The notes beneath the pieces were generated by a model that saw only the letters and a program-made list of their open reading frames with translations, was not told the origin of the DNA and did not search any database. Below, piece by piece: positions 8,837 to 18,846 of a stretch of 64,000 nt of DNA. The DNA comes from Elysia marginata (lineage: Eukaryota > Mollusca > Gastropoda > Plakobranchidae), in NCBI GenBank assembly GCA_019649035.1, contig BMAT01004790.1, positions 166,663 through 230,662 of the forward strand, in the 5' to 3' direction. A program made the position numbers and the translations under genes. Position 1 is the stretch's first letter. Each line of letters begins with the position of its first letter.

Positions 8837-11785
8837 ATGTCTAAAAATACTTTTTCTATTGGGTGGGGTTCCCTAATTATTTTTTCCTTATTTATGATGT
8901 CTTGTGAACATTTTGAAAAAACTCAAAAGCATGTAGATAAAAACGGATATGAGTATACAACCATTACCAATGACCCCACCGGGTTAAGGCTATACAAACT
9001 TAAAAATGGACTTACCGTTTATTTAGCAAAAAATGACAATGAGCCGAAAATACAGACTTATATAGCTGTAAGAGCAGGTTCTGTTTACGACCCGAAAGAT
9101 AATACGGGGCTTGCACATTATTTGGAGCATATGCTATTTAAAGGCACATCAAAGTTCGGTACCACCGATTGGGATAAAGAAAAAGTACTACTGCAAAAAA
9201 TATCCGACTTGTTTGAAAAACACAAGGCAGAAAAGGAATCTAAAGAGAAAATGGCTATTTATAGTACTATAGACTCTCTGTCTTTAGAAGCGTCCAAAAT
9301 ATCCATTGCAAATGAATACGACAAAATGATGAGCTTCACAGGGGCTACGGGCACCAATGCCCATACCTCAGATGAGGAGACCGTTTACGAAAATAAGATA
9401 CCTTCCAATGAGTTAGACAGATGGATAAAAATAGAGCGTGAGAGATTTGGGGAGTTGGTACTTAGGCTTTTTCATACAGAATTAGAAGCTGTTTATGAGG
9501 AGTTTAACAGAAGCCAAGACAGTGGAAGAAGTCGGCTTTACCGAAAGACTCTCGAAGCACTTTTCCCCAATCACCCCTATGGGCAACAGCCTACAATTGG
9601 TTATCCAGAGCATCTTAAAAATCCTTCTATGGTTGCTATTCATGATTATTTTGATAAGTATTATGTGCCTAATAATATGGCGATTGTACTAGTTGGGGAG
9701 TTGGACTTTGATACGACTATAAAGAAGATAGATGACGCTTTTGGGACGCTTTTGCCCGCTGAAGTTTCATACCCTGAAAGACCGAAAGAACAACCAATTA
9801 CCTCACCCATAAAGGTAGAAATTACAGGACCCGAGTCGGAATATATGACTTTAAGTTATAGGAGCGATGGTATTGGCTCGGAAGATGAACTTTACTTAAG
9901 GATGATTTCTAAAATGCTTTCCAATGAGAAAGCGGGACTTATAGACATCAACCTCAATCAAAAACAGAATGTATTAATTGCAGGTGTCCATACCAATTTC
10001 CAAAATGACTACGGATATATACAGTTGTATGTTCGCCCAAAGGCAGGACAAACTTTAGAAGAAGCCAAGCAATTATTACTTGATCAGATAGAAATACTCA
10101 AAAAAGGAGCTTTCGAAGACTGGTTGCCACAAGCGGTTATAAACAGTTATAAACTCTCTACAATAAGGAATTTTGAAGATGCAAGCTCTTTGGCCAGTGC
10201 GTACTATAATGCGTTTGTACATTTTCAAAGTTGGGAGGACAGGCTTGCTCTAATAGACAAAGGCAGTAAACTTTCAAAAGATGATATTGTGGCGTATGCA
10301 AATCGTTTTTTTGGAGACAATTATGTGGAGGGGCACAAACTTCAAGGGAAGGCAACAGGACTTGTAAAAATAGACAAGCCGACTATTTCTCCGATAAAAC
10401 TCAATAGAGGGGAGCAGTCAGGTTTTCTCAAAGAGGTAAGCGAAATTGAAACGCTAGATATTCAGCCTGTTTTCTTGAATTTTAAAGAGGCTATACACAG
10501 AGAGAAAGCCTCTAACGGAATGGATATCGCATACATAAAAAATAAAAGAAATGACCTGTCTACTCTAGAAATAATAACTGAAGTAGGTAGTGACCACATT
10601 AGGGAGCTTCCCTTGGCAGAGAAGTATTTTCAGCTTTTGGGGACTGATAAATATTCGGCGGAAGATATTCAAAAGGAATTCTACAAAATAGGCATAGATT
10701 ACAGTATGGGTAGTTCAGGTAAACGCTCATATATTTCTTTGTCAGGCCTAGATGAAAACCTTGAAAAAGGTCTTAAACTCTTGAATCATTTGTTGTCAAA
10801 CCCTGTCATTGATAAAGAGGCTTACGATAAATTAATTCAAAATATTTCTCAGAAGAGGAATCTTTGGCTGTCAAATAAGAGTGCAATCCTTTTTTACGGT
10901 CTTAAGAACTATTCCCTACATGGTGAAAATTCCAAATTGAGGGACATCGCCACTCTCAAACAGCTACGGGAGAAAAATCCTCAAGATTTGGTAGACTTGG
11001 TAACAGGTCTAAGGGAGTACCCTCAAAGGGCTTTTTATTATGGCAAGGATCCCCAGAATGCTACCGAAATTGTAGGCAAATCCTATCAGCATACGGATAC
11101 ACTCAAACCTCAACCAGAAAGAAAAGAATATCCTTACTCGAAGCAAGACAAAAGGATTTATTTCTCTCAATACGATATGGTACAAGCGCAGTTTTTACTC
11201 TTGTCTTTGGGAGATGAATTGGATATAGATAAGATGGCATATGCTTGGGTTTTTAATAATTACTTTGGGAAAGGGCTTTCATCTATCATTTTTCAGGAGA
11301 TGAGAGAGTCCAAATCTTTGGCATATAGTGCGCAATCATCATATGAAATGGCATCTGAGCCCAAAGAACGAGACATTATATCTGCCTATGTAGGTACACA
11401 GGCGGATAAGCTCCCCGAGGCAATACGAAGCATAGAGGAACTCATGACAGGACGCTTCCCTAAAAATATGGAGCAGTTTAATTTTTCTAAGCAACAAGTT
11501 CTAAAATATATTGCAACACAGAGGATTACCAAGAGTGGTGTTTTTTGGAATTACCAAAGCATGAAAGACATGGGTATAGATTACGACATTCGTGAGCAGG
11601 TGTACAAAAAAGTACAGGAAATGACATTTGATGATCTAAAGCAGTTTTATCAAAATGAGATTGCAAATAAAAAGTACACTATCTTGATCATAGGGGACAA
11701 AAAAGACATCAATATGTCGGCAATAAAGGACTATGGTAATGTCAAAACCTTGGATGCTCATTATCTGTTTAACTTTGAAAAATAA
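8837..11785 (+). CDS. M16 family zinc metallopeptidase, lipoprotein, 982 aa
   Basis: The N-terminus (SLIIFSLFMMSCEHFE) is a lipoprotein signal with the acylated cysteine after MMS, so the enzyme is probably anchored to the envelope facing the periplasm. The inverted zinc motif HYLEH lies near residue 93 (LAHYLEHMLFKGT) and the third ligand region ELEAVYEEFNRS near residue 215; the spacing is longer than in pitrilysin because of a charged insertion (KHKAEKESKEK). The C-terminal half is the second, non-catalytic M16 repeat. The family digests peptides, often those released by outer-membrane import. It is transcribed alone or leads into tilS 38 bp downstream. Confidence 0.9.
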   Translation: MSKNTFSIGWGSLIIFSLFMMSCEHFEKTQKHVDKNGYEYTTITNDPTGLRLYKLKNGLTVYLAKNDNEPKIQTYIAVRAGSVYDPKDNTGLAHYLEHMLFKGTSKFGTTDWDKEKVLLQKISDLFEKHKAEKESKEKMAIYSTIDSLSLEASKISIANEYDKMMSFTGATGTNAHTSDEETVYENKIPSNELDRWIKIERERFGELVLRLFHTELEAVYEEFNRSQDSGRSRLYRKTLEALFPNHPYGQQPTIGYPEHLKNPSMVAIHDYFDKYYVPNNMAIVLVGELDFDTTIKKIDDAFGTLLPAEVSYPERPKEQPITSPIKVEITGPESEYMTLSYRSDGIGSEDELYLRMISKMLSNEKAGLIDINLNQKQNVLIAGVHTNFQNDYGYIQLYVRPKAGQTLEEAKQLLLDQIEILKKGAFEDWLPQAVINSYKLSTIRNFEDASSLASAYYNAFVHFQSWEDRLALIDKGSKLSKDDIVAYANRFFGDNYVEGHKLQGKATGLVKIDKPTISPIKLNRGEQSGFLKEVSEIETLDIQPVFLNFKEAIHREKASNGMDIAYIKNKRNDLSTLEIITEVGSDHIRELPLAEKYFQLLGTDKYSAEDIQKEFYKIGIDYSMGSSGKRSYISLSGLDENLEKGLKLLNHLLSNPVIDKEAYDKLIQNISQKRNLWLSNKSAILFYGLKNYSLHGENSKLRDIATLKQLREKNPQDLVDLVTGLREYPQRAFYYGKDPQNATEIVGKSYQHTDTLKPQPERKEYPYSKQDKRIYFSQYDMVQAQFLLLSLGDELDIDKMAYAWVFNNYFGKGLSSIIFQEMRESKSLAYSAQSSYEMASEPKERDIISAYVGTQADKLPEAIRSIEELMTGRFPKNMEQFNFSKQQVLKYIATQRITKSGVFWNYQSMKDMGIDYDIREQVYKKVQEMTFDDLKQFYQNEIANKKYTILIIGDKKDINMSAIKDYGNVKTLDAHYLFNFEK

Positions 11786-11823
11786 ATCTTCTCTGAAGAT
11801 GGTCTATGGGTATTTTTGCATGA

Positions 11824-13134
11824 ATGATAGATTTATTCAAAAAGTATGTTGAACAAGCCTTTCCGTACCTCAATAAATCAAAGTTACTCGTAGCTTGTAG
11901 TGGAGGGGTAGATAGCGTTCTTTTGACATATTTCCTAAAGGAGTTAGGCTATTCCTTGCTGATTTGTCATTGCAATTTCGGGTTGCGAGGGAAGAACAGT
12001 AATGATGACGAGAGCTTTGTAACGCAATTTGGCGCAAAACTAGGCATAGAAGTTATCACAAAACAGTTTCCTACATGGGCAATTGCTTCCAAGTCTAATA
12101 TCAGTATTCAGATGGTGGCGAGGAATCTCCGTTATAGTTGGTTCGATGAACTGTTGCGAGAGCGTTGCTTAGATTATGTCCTAACCGCCCATCATTTGGA
12201 TGATACTTTGGAGACATTTCTCATCAATACGAGCAGGGGTACAGGGTTGGAAGGGCTTTTGGGGATACCACCAAAAAATAATAACATCATCAGACCATTG
12301 TTATCATTTTCCAAGCAACAGATATTAGATGCTGCTAAACACTACAATTTGTCTTGGAGGGAAGATAAAAGTAATTATTCGCAGAAATATTTGAGGAATC
12401 AAATCAGAAAAAATATAGTACCACAACTAAAGTTACTGGAGCGGGATTTTTTGAAGAATTTTCAGGCAACCATTTATCATTTGCAGGGTGCGTCTCAACT
12501 TCTTAAAAAGTATATAGATAGTCTCCATGCAGCACTTTTCATAAAAAAAGGAGTGTATATAGAGATAAAGGTGCAGACATTAGCATCTTTGATTCCAAAA
12601 GAAATTTACCTGTTTGAATTGTTCAAATCATATGGGTTTAAAAGTGGAGATACAATTGCAAGCCTTTTAGAAAGCCAGAGCGGGAAAAGACTTATGTCTA
12701 ATACGCATATACTTTTGAAAAACAGGACACATCTTATTCTAAAATCTTTGGAAGAAGAAAATTATCAGCAGACATATGTTATAAAAAATTTTAATACGCC
12801 TTCTGACCTTCCTCTATCTCTCAAATTTGAGGAAGTCCCCTCAATAAAGGATAAGGGGGATAAATTAGCATACTTTGATAAGAAACTTTTAATGTCTTGC
12901 CTCACCCTAAGAAAGTGGAGGAAATCTGATTACTTTTACCCCCTCGGAATGGGGGGCAAAAAGAAGAAATTGAGTAAGTTTTTTAAAGATGAAAAGTACT
13001 CTCTTTTTGAAAAAGATGAGCAGTGGCTACTCTGTTCAGGTGATGACATTATATGGCTTGTCGGCAAACGCTTAGACGATAGGTTTCATGCAAATGGCGA
13101 TACGGAGTCTATTGTAAAAGTAGAACTTACTTAA
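11824..13134 (+). CDS. tilS: tRNA(Ile)-lysidine synthase
   Basis: TilS converts C34 of tRNA-Ile(CAU) to lysidine so that it reads AUA instead of AUG. The ATP pyrophosphatase P-loop SGGVDS is at about residues 27-32, followed by LICHCNFGLRGKNS and the HHLDDTLETF motif, both typical of the N-terminal domain. The C-terminal part (LRKWRKSDYFYPLGMGGKKKKLSKFF) is the substrate-binding TilS-C domain. At 436 aa the length is normal. Its presence makes clear that AUA decoding here uses the standard lysidine route, which matters for judging the UAU-anticodon tRNA-like gene at 37645. Confidence 0.95.
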   Translation: MIDLFKKYVEQAFPYLNKSKLLVACSGGVDSVLLTYFLKELGYSLLICHCNFGLRGKNSNDDESFVTQFGAKLGIEVITKQFPTWAIASKSNISIQMVARNLRYSWFDELLRERCLDYVLTAHHLDDTLETFLINTSRGTGLEGLLGIPPKNNNIIRPLLSFSKQQILDAAKHYNLSWREDKSNYSQKYLRNQIRKNIVPQLKLLERDFLKNFQATIYHLQGASQLLKKYIDSLHAALFIKKGVYIEIKVQTLASLIPKEIYLFELFKSYGFKSGDTIASLLESQSGKRLMSNTHILLKNRTHLILKSLEEENYQQTYVIKNFNTPSDLPLSLKFEEVPSIKDKGDKLAYFDKKLLMSCLTLRKWRKSDYFYPLGMGGKKKKLSKFFKDEKYSLFEKDEQWLLCSGDDIIWLVGKRLDDRFHANGDTESIVKVELT

Positions 13135-13147
13135 GGCTTAGATATTT

Positions 13148-15142
13148 ATGAAAAACAAGACGTACCTTTTTTTATTATTTCTCTTACAATTTGGGTTTTC
13201 CCAAAAGTCAAAACATGTGAGTTGGAAGTTTGAAGTAGAGGAAATTAGCAAAACTGAATACAAACTTACTTTTGAAGGGAAAATAGACCCCAATTGGCAT
13301 ATTTATTCGCAATTTACTCCCAGTGGAGGCCCCCTCCCGATGGAGATTACTTTTGATAGGGTGGGGAGTGATTTTGAATTACTAGGTACGGGGAAAGAGC
13401 TTGAAACACATCGGCAATACAACGAAATATTTCAGATAGACGAAGTTTTTTTTTCTGATACGGCTACCATTGAACAGCGGATAAATTTGCTTAATACTGA
13501 TATAAAAGTTATCAAAGGGGTACTTTTCTACCAAATATGTAAGGAGGTATGCCTTAATGTAGAAATTCCGTTTGCTTTTTCTCTAACGAACACCCCCATA
13601 GAAGACATCAAGCAAGGGGATTTAGATGCGAAAAGCCTCCAATTATCAAAAGCCTTAAAAGTTCCCTTTGTTCAGCAAGATGTTTTTGAGGTAGTTCCCA
13701 CTCAAAACCCTCAAGTTGAAGGGGCAGGCTATTTATCTATTTTTTTATTGGGGCTTGTGGGGGGGATTTTTGCGTTATTGACCCCTTGCGTATTCCCGAT
13801 GGTGCCCCTCACGGTTTCGTTTTTTACTAAAACAAGTACTACGAGAAGAAAGGGGATAATAAACGCTTTTTTCTATGCCTTTTTCATCATCGCTATTTAT
13901 GTGGGGCTCAGCATTCCTTTCTTTTTTATGGAGCGTCTCACCCCTGAGGTACTCAATAATATAGCTACCAATACATGGCTCAACATCACTTTTTTCATTG
14001 TTTTCTTGGTTTTTGCCTTTTCATTTTTTGGGTATTATGAACTCACTTTACCGGGCAGGTGGGGTAATATTTCTGATTCTAAATCTGTAACAGGGGGGGT
14101 GATAGGCATCTTTTTCATGGCATTGACATTGGCTATTGTCTCTTTCTCTTGTACAGGACCTATTTTGGGCAGTTTGTTAGTCGGTTCTCTGTCTTCCACA
14201 TCAAATGCCGGCCAACTACTCTTTGGGATGATGGGCTTCGGTACTGCTTTGGCCTTTCCTTTTGCGCTTTTTGCGGTGTTTCCAAATGTCTTAAAATCTC
14301 TTCCTAAATCAGGTGGGTGGATGGGTACGCTCAAGGTTATTTTGGGATTTTTGGAGCTTGCCTTGGCATTTAAATTCCTCTCTAATGCAGACTTGGTAGA
14401 GCATTGGGGAATATTAAAAAGAGAAGTGTTCATTGGTATTTGGGCTGTTATTTCTATTCTGATTGCTATTTATTTGTTTGGATATATTCGCTTTCCCCAT
14501 GACTCTAATAAGATATTTTCTCTCGGGTGGAAAAGGGGTTCTTTAGCAACTTTATTTTTACTGATAGCAGTATACCTCTCACTCGGTATTTTTGGTCTAA
14601 ATAGGGTTTCTCTTTTAAGTGGATTTGCACCGCCAGAGTTCTATTCTATTTTTGAAAAAGAGACTGATTGTCCTCTTGGCTTGGATTGTTATAAAGACTT
14701 TGAGCAAGGATTACGAGTTGCCAGAGAAAAGCATAAACCTATTATGTTGGACTTTACAGGTTGGGCTTGTGTAAATTGCAGAAAGATGGAAGAACTTGTT
14801 TGGGTGGAGAATGATGTGTATCAAAAGCTCAAAAAGTTTATTATCATATCTCTCTATGTAGATGACAGGAGGTTTTTGCCCAAGCAAAAACAAGTTTTCT
14901 ACAAAACGGAGACTGGATACCTCAAACACATAAAGACGGTTGGTGAAAAATGGGCTACTTTTCAGGCAATTAATTTTAAAACGGCTTCACAACCTTACTA
15001 TGTTCTTATTTCTCCCGAGTACAAGGTTTTAGCCCCTCCGGTGCAGTATACTGACAAAGAAACCTATTCAAAATGGCTTTCGGATGGTCTAGAGAGATTT
15101 CACGCAACTAATAACAAAAAAGAAAATTTCTTTGATCGCTAA
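13148..15142 (+). CDS. dsbD: Thiol:disulfide interchange protein, DsbD family
   Basis: DsbD carries electrons from cytoplasmic thioredoxin across the inner membrane to periplasmic thiol proteins. A signal peptide (FLLFLLQFGFSQ) leads into an N-terminal periplasmic domain with a cysteine pair (YQICKEVCLNV). Eight or so membrane segments follow (residues ~195-495) with TPCVFPMVPLTVSFF and SFSCTGPILGSLLVG carrying the paired membrane cysteines. The C-terminal thioredoxin-like domain has the WACVNCRK active site (C541 and C544). All three redox modules are present. The stop overlaps the lipB start by 11 bp. A T9 run in codons ~100-103 is in frame. Confidence 0.92.
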   Translation: MKNKTYLFLLFLLQFGFSQKSKHVSWKFEVEEISKTEYKLTFEGKIDPNWHIYSQFTPSGGPLPMEITFDRVGSDFELLGTGKELETHRQYNEIFQIDEVFFSDTATIEQRINLLNTDIKVIKGVLFYQICKEVCLNVEIPFAFSLTNTPIEDIKQGDLDAKSLQLSKALKVPFVQQDVFEVVPTQNPQVEGAGYLSIFLLGLVGGIFALLTPCVFPMVPLTVSFFTKTSTTRRKGIINAFFYAFFIIAIYVGLSIPFFFMERLTPEVLNNIATNTWLNITFFIVFLVFAFSFFGYYELTLPGRWGNISDSKSVTGGVIGIFFMALTLAIVSFSCTGPILGSLLVGSLSSTSNAGQLLFGMMGFGTALAFPFALFAVFPNVLKSLPKSGGWMGTLKVILGFLELALAFKFLSNADLVEHWGILKREVFIGIWAVISILIAIYLFGYIRFPHDSNKIFSLGWKRGSLATLFLLIAVYLSLGIFGLNRVSLLSGFAPPEFYSIFEKETDCPLGLDCYKDFEQGLRVAREKHKPIMLDFTGWACVNCRKMEELVWVENDVYQKLKKFIIISLYVDDRRFLPKQKQVFYKTETGYLKHIKTVGEKWATFQAINFKTASQPYYVLISPEYKVLAPPVQYTDKETYSKWLSDGLERFHATNNKKENFFDR

Positions 15143-15857
15143 ACAACAAAACAAATCTGTCTTTTTTCAAGATCTAGGGTTATTGGACTACAAAAAGGCG
15201 TGGGTCTATCAGGAAAGTCTTTTGGAGAAAATAGTCACTCTAAAAAGTCAAAACAGGGAGTCTGCAGACCCTAAAAAAACCGGTAACCATTTTCTTTTTG
15301 TGGAGCACCCTCATGTGATTACCATAGGTAAAAGTGGTGATATTGCCCATCTACTTGTCGGGGAAAAAGAGCTAAAGCGTAAAGGCATATCTTTCCACCG
15401 CATTAATAGGGGGGGCGATATTACCTATCACGGACCTGGTCAAGTGGTGGGCTATCCTATTTTGGATCTAGATAATTTTTTTACAGATATTCATAAATAC
15501 CTGCGTTTTTTGGAAGAGGTGATTATAAGGGTACTTAGAGATTATGGGATCAAGGGGAGTAGAAGTAAAGGGGAAACAGGGGTTTGGATAGATGTTGATA
15601 CGCCACATTCTAGAAAAATTTGTGCGATGGGCATCAGGACCTCCCGATGGGTTACAATGCATGGTTTTGCTCTCAACATAAATGTAGATTTGAACTATTT
15701 TGACTACATCATTCCATGTGGCATTGCCAATAAAAGGGTAACCTCTCTCAACAAAGAGTTACAGTTGCAGAGTGTGGATATAGATGTCTTGAAAAGCAAG
15801 TTGCTTGTCCACTTCAAGGAGGTTTTTGGCTGTCAGTTTTTTTCACACGAAAAATAA
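15132..15857 (+). CDS. lipB: Octanoyltransferase (lipoyl synthesis)
   Basis: LipB moves octanoate from acyl carrier protein to the lipoyl domains of 2-oxoacid dehydrogenases and the glycine cleavage system; LipA then inserts sulfur. Family motifs are clear: FVEHPHVITIGKSGD, NRGGDITYHGPGQVVGYPI (~residue 92) and the catalytic cysteine and lysine in PCGI (~196) and KICAMGIR (~164). The start is a TTG inside dsbD, because FFQDLGLLDYKKAW already belongs to the conserved N-terminus and no ATG lies between. At 241 aa it is a normal length. It is not followed by lipA here. Confidence 0.93.
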   Translation: MIAKQQNKSVFFQDLGLLDYKKAWVYQESLLEKIVTLKSQNRESADPKKTGNHFLFVEHPHVITIGKSGDIAHLLVGEKELKRKGISFHRINRGGDITYHGPGQVVGYPILDLDNFFTDIHKYLRFLEEVIIRVLRDYGIKGSRSKGETGVWIDVDTPHSRKICAMGIRTSRWVTMHGFALNINVDLNYFDYIIPCGIANKRVTSLNKELQLQSVDIDVLKSKLLVHFKEVFGCQFFSHEK

Positions 15858-15904
15858 AATCTGTTGTAAATTCCTTTTCCTTACAGCAACTGGCGATGTA
15901 GAGG

Positions 15905-15912
15905 TATATTTG
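15905..15912 (+). promoter_or_regulatory. Bacteroidota -7 box for lysA
   Basis: TATATTTG matches the flavobacterial -7 consensus TAnnTTTG exactly and lies 20 bp before the lysA ATG. No clear TTG was found at the -33 position, so the call rests on the -7 box and its placement. Confidence 0.5.
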
Positions 15913-15932
15913 CATCACATAATTTTTTAAGA

Positions 15933-17138
15933 ATGAACAATAAAAATCTTTTGGATATTTCCAAAACATTTGGTACACCTATCTATGTCTATGATACAGA
16001 GGTTATCACCAGCCAACTAAAAAGGATAACAACGTCATTTGACGCTGTAGAAAATCTGTCTATCAATTATGCAGTAAAAGCACTTTCAAACATTAACATA
16101 CTAAAGTTTATGGTAAATTTGGGTGCAGGCTTAGATACTGTTTCGGTTCAAGAAGTAGATTTAGGTCTTAGGGCTGGTTGCAATCCTCAAAAGATAATTT
16201 ATACTCCCAATGGTGTCTCTCTAGAGGAGATAGTAGAAGTCTCTAAAAAAGGGGTGCAGATTAATATAGATAACCTTTCTATTTTGGAACAATTTGGAAT
16301 GCGCTATCCCGATTTGCCTGTTTGTATTCGTATTAACCCTCATGTAATGGCAGGGGGAAATGAAAAAATATCAGTTGGTCATATAGACTCTAAATTTGGA
16401 ATCAGTGTACACCAATTACCACATGTACTAAAAGTGGTTGAGGCTACGGGAATGGTTGTGAACGGTTTGCATATGCACACAGGAAGCGATATTTTGGATA
16501 TTGAGGTGTTTTTACAGGCTGCAGAAATTTTGTTTGATGTCGCTAAAAAATTCAAAACACTAGATTTTTTGGACTTTGGTAGTGGCTTTAAAGTACCTTA
16601 CAAAGAGAGAGATATTGAAACCAATGTAGAAGAGTTGGGCAAAAAACTTTCAAGTAGGTTTAATAGTTTTTGCAAATCCTATGGCAAACCTCTCAAACTA
16701 TTTTTTGAGCCAGGCAAGTTTTTGGTAAGTCAGGCAGGTCATTTTTTGGTCAAAGTAAATGTAGTAAAGCAGACGACCTCTACCGTATTTTTGGGTGTAG
16801 ATAGTGGATTTAATCATTTGATAAGACCTATGTTTTACGGTGCGAAACACCAAATTCAAAATATTTCCAACTCAAAAGGTAAAAAGCGTTTTTACTCTGT
16901 TGTGGGTTATATTTGTGAAACGGATACTTTTGCCAGTAATGTCCAAATAAGTGAGGCTTCGGAAGGAGATGTGCTGTGTTTCAAAAATGCGGGGGCTTAT
17001 TGTTTTACGATGTCTAGCAACTACAATTCTCGTTTTCGTCCAGCAGAAGTCTTATTTCACAAGGGAAGGGCAATTTTGATAAGAAAACAGGAAACATTAG
17101 AAGACATTTTGAGAAACCAAATAGAGGTAGAGATGTAG
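15933..17138 (+). CDS. lysA: Diaminopimelate decarboxylase
   Basis: LysA makes lysine from meso-diaminopimelate, using pyridoxal phosphate. The PLP lysine sits in INYAVKALSN (~residue 49). Other family marks are HIDSKFGIS, GLHMHTGSDI, LDFGSGFKVPY (phosphate-binding glycines), FFEPGKFLVSQAG and ICETDTFA, the position of the active-site cysteine donated across the dimer, then the tyrosine-containing NAGAYCFTMSSNYN. At 401 aa it is normal for Bacteroidota. It converges with the GLUG lipoprotein gene, leaving only 13 bp between stops. Confidence 0.93.
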   Translation: MNNKNLLDISKTFGTPIYVYDTEVITSQLKRITTSFDAVENLSINYAVKALSNINILKFMVNLGAGLDTVSVQEVDLGLRAGCNPQKIIYTPNGVSLEEIVEVSKKGVQINIDNLSILEQFGMRYPDLPVCIRINPHVMAGGNEKISVGHIDSKFGISVHQLPHVLKVVEATGMVVNGLHMHTGSDILDIEVFLQAAEILFDVAKKFKTLDFLDFGSGFKVPYKERDIETNVEELGKKLSSRFNSFCKSYGKPLKLFFEPGKFLVSQAGHFLVKVNVVKQTTSTVFLGVDSGFNHLIRPMFYGAKHQIQNISNSKGKKRFYSVVGYICETDTFASNVQISEASEGDVLCFKNAGAYCFTMSSNYNSRFRPAEVLFHKGRAILIRKQETLEDILRNQIEVEM

Positions 17139-17151
17139 TCTTTTTCCTTAA

Positions 17152-18729
17152 TTATTTTGTCGGCTGTCCACTTTTAGGGAGAAACGCTCCCATAGTCTTA
17201 CTATCCCAATTTGTTAAGTCGCCAAAGTTCAATTTAGGCCATTCACCCCTCGCACTAAAAGACCACTCGCCCTCATTACTCCCAAAGGTCAGATTAATGA
17301 AAAGGCTTCTGAGTTCTGTAGCGTTGGTTACGCTTCCGACACCTTTCGAGTTACCATTATTATTTGTGTGGAGGATAGTGGTAGAGGGCGATATTTTATC
17401 TTTTATGGACGTCTCGGAGGCAGAGAAATACACTTTCGAGGCTTCATTGTTAGGGTCTATAGCAGCGACCATTCCAAATTGTTCAAATGCCCCTGATGTT
17501 CGCGTCATTTGGGTTCTATTATATCCTATTATTTTACCGCTTGAGGTGTTATTGCCTACCATTCCTCCAACAATATTCACAGCATCAATTTCATTTTTGC
17601 TATACCCCTTTATAGTTTCTGAATTTTCACCAACCATTCCTCCTATATATCCCCAACTTGCGGTCAATTTTCCGGTACAAAACCCAATAATATTACCTTT
17701 ATTTTGACCACACAAGCCACCTATGTATTTTTTCCCCTCAATGATACCCTTGTAATAACCTCTTATTTTTCCTTTGCGAAGATTAAGCCCTACAAGCCCT
17801 CCCACATAGTCACTTTTTGATGAAATTTTTATAGATGAATGCCCCAAAATATCACCTCCGTTAATGCCACTTAACCCACCGACATAAAGACTCCCTTCTA
17901 ATTCACCTTCGGAAGTGCCAACTAGCATACCGTCATTTATACCAGCGATACCACCTGTATGTTTTTCAGCTGTTATTTTCCCTTTGAACTGAGCTTGGGT
18001 TTTTCCTTTATTATGTCCCACAATACCGCCAACAATATCTTTTCCGGTAATATTTCCCTCTATTTTGAGACTTTCTATCACCACTGTTTTTGAAGTCTTT
18101 CCAAAAAAACCGACAAATTTGGATCTAGGTCTATTGATATTTAATTTTCTTATGGTAAATCCCTGGCCGTCTAAATGTCCTTCAAATGGGTTTTTGTCAT
18201 TACCTATCGGGCTAAATTCATACTTTTTAGGAAAAGTAATGTCATTAATGATTTTATAGTTTCCATCCAATACTTTACGGATGCCCTGCAAGTCTTCCCA
18301 AGTCCTTATTTCAGAGGGTTTATATTTTATTTTTACGCAAAAAGCATTCCCTTTGAGGTTAAATACAGTATCATTTGTCTTTGGATTTACAGGAATATTA
18401 AATTGTTTCAAAGCTTTCAAATCTGATTTTTTGACGACTATGTTCCCTTTTCCATCTGATTTTACTGATCCTTTTAACCCAGCTAATTCCCATGTGTAAT
18501 TAGTTTTTGGTTCTAAACCAATTATTTTTATGAGTTCTGTATCTCTGTGCATAGAGGCATCCCTTATTCCTATACCAAGTTGTTTTCCATTTGAATAGGT
18601 AAAGAAATAAACTCCTTTTTTTTCAGGGCAAGTAGCATCGTATCTCTGGTGAGAGCTTCTATTCTCTTGATTACTTTGACAACAGAATAGAGACATGAAA
18701 ATGAGTAAGGTAAAACCTGTTTGTTTCAC
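17152..18729 (-). CDS. Putative lipoprotein with seven GLUG repeats
   Basis: The C-terminal half is a ladder of about seven ~25-residue GLUG repeats: VGGIVGHNKG, TGGIAGINDG, VGGLSGINGG, VGGLVGLNLRKG, IGGLCGQNKG, IGGMVGENS and VGGMVGNNTS. Such ladders form beta-helix or beta-solenoid surfaces on adhesin-like proteins. Before them, DLQGIRKVLDGNYKIINDITF through HLDGQGFTIRKLNI is the usual lead-in. The GTG start at 18729 is chosen because it gives a short lipoprotein signal (LLIFMSLFCCQSN); a longer frame to an ATG at 18810 would put ~27 unusual residues in front. It is probably surface- or outer-membrane-anchored. Role unknown; adhesion is only suggested by the fold. Confidence 0.75.
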   Translation of the reverse strand: MKQTGFTLLIFMSLFCCQSNQENRSSHQRYDATCPEKKGVYFFTYSNGKQLGIGIRDASMHRDTELIKIIGLEPKTNYTWELAGLKGSVKSDGKGNIVVKKSDLKALKQFNIPVNPKTNDTVFNLKGNAFCVKIKYKPSEIRTWEDLQGIRKVLDGNYKIINDITFPKKYEFSPIGNDKNPFEGHLDGQGFTIRKLNINRPRSKFVGFFGKTSKTVVIESLKIEGNITGKDIVGGIVGHNKGKTQAQFKGKITAEKHTGGIAGINDGMLVGTSEGELEGSLYVGGLSGINGGDILGHSSIKISSKSDYVGGLVGLNLRKGKIRGYYKGIIEGKKYIGGLCGQNKGNIIGFCTGKLTASWGYIGGMVGENSETIKGYSKNEIDAVNIVGGMVGNNTSSGKIIGYNRTQMTRTSGAFEQFGMVAAIDPNNEASKVYFSASETSIKDKISPSTTILHTNNNGNSKGVGSVTNATELRSLFINLTFGSNEGEWSFSARGEWPKLNFGDLTNWDSKTMGAFLPKSGQPTK

Positions 18730-18846
18730 AGTCAGTAGGTACGGAATTAAAAGGTACAAATATTTTTTATAGAGATAATAGTACACGACTTTTGGGTTAT
18801 AATTTGTCAACCTAGTGATTTTTTAGTGTTTTTCACCAAGAGTATA

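Noticed and set aside
15862-15888. Terminator after lipB
   Set aside because: TGTTGTAA and TTACAGCA can pair over 8 bp, but the loop is long and no T-tract follows.
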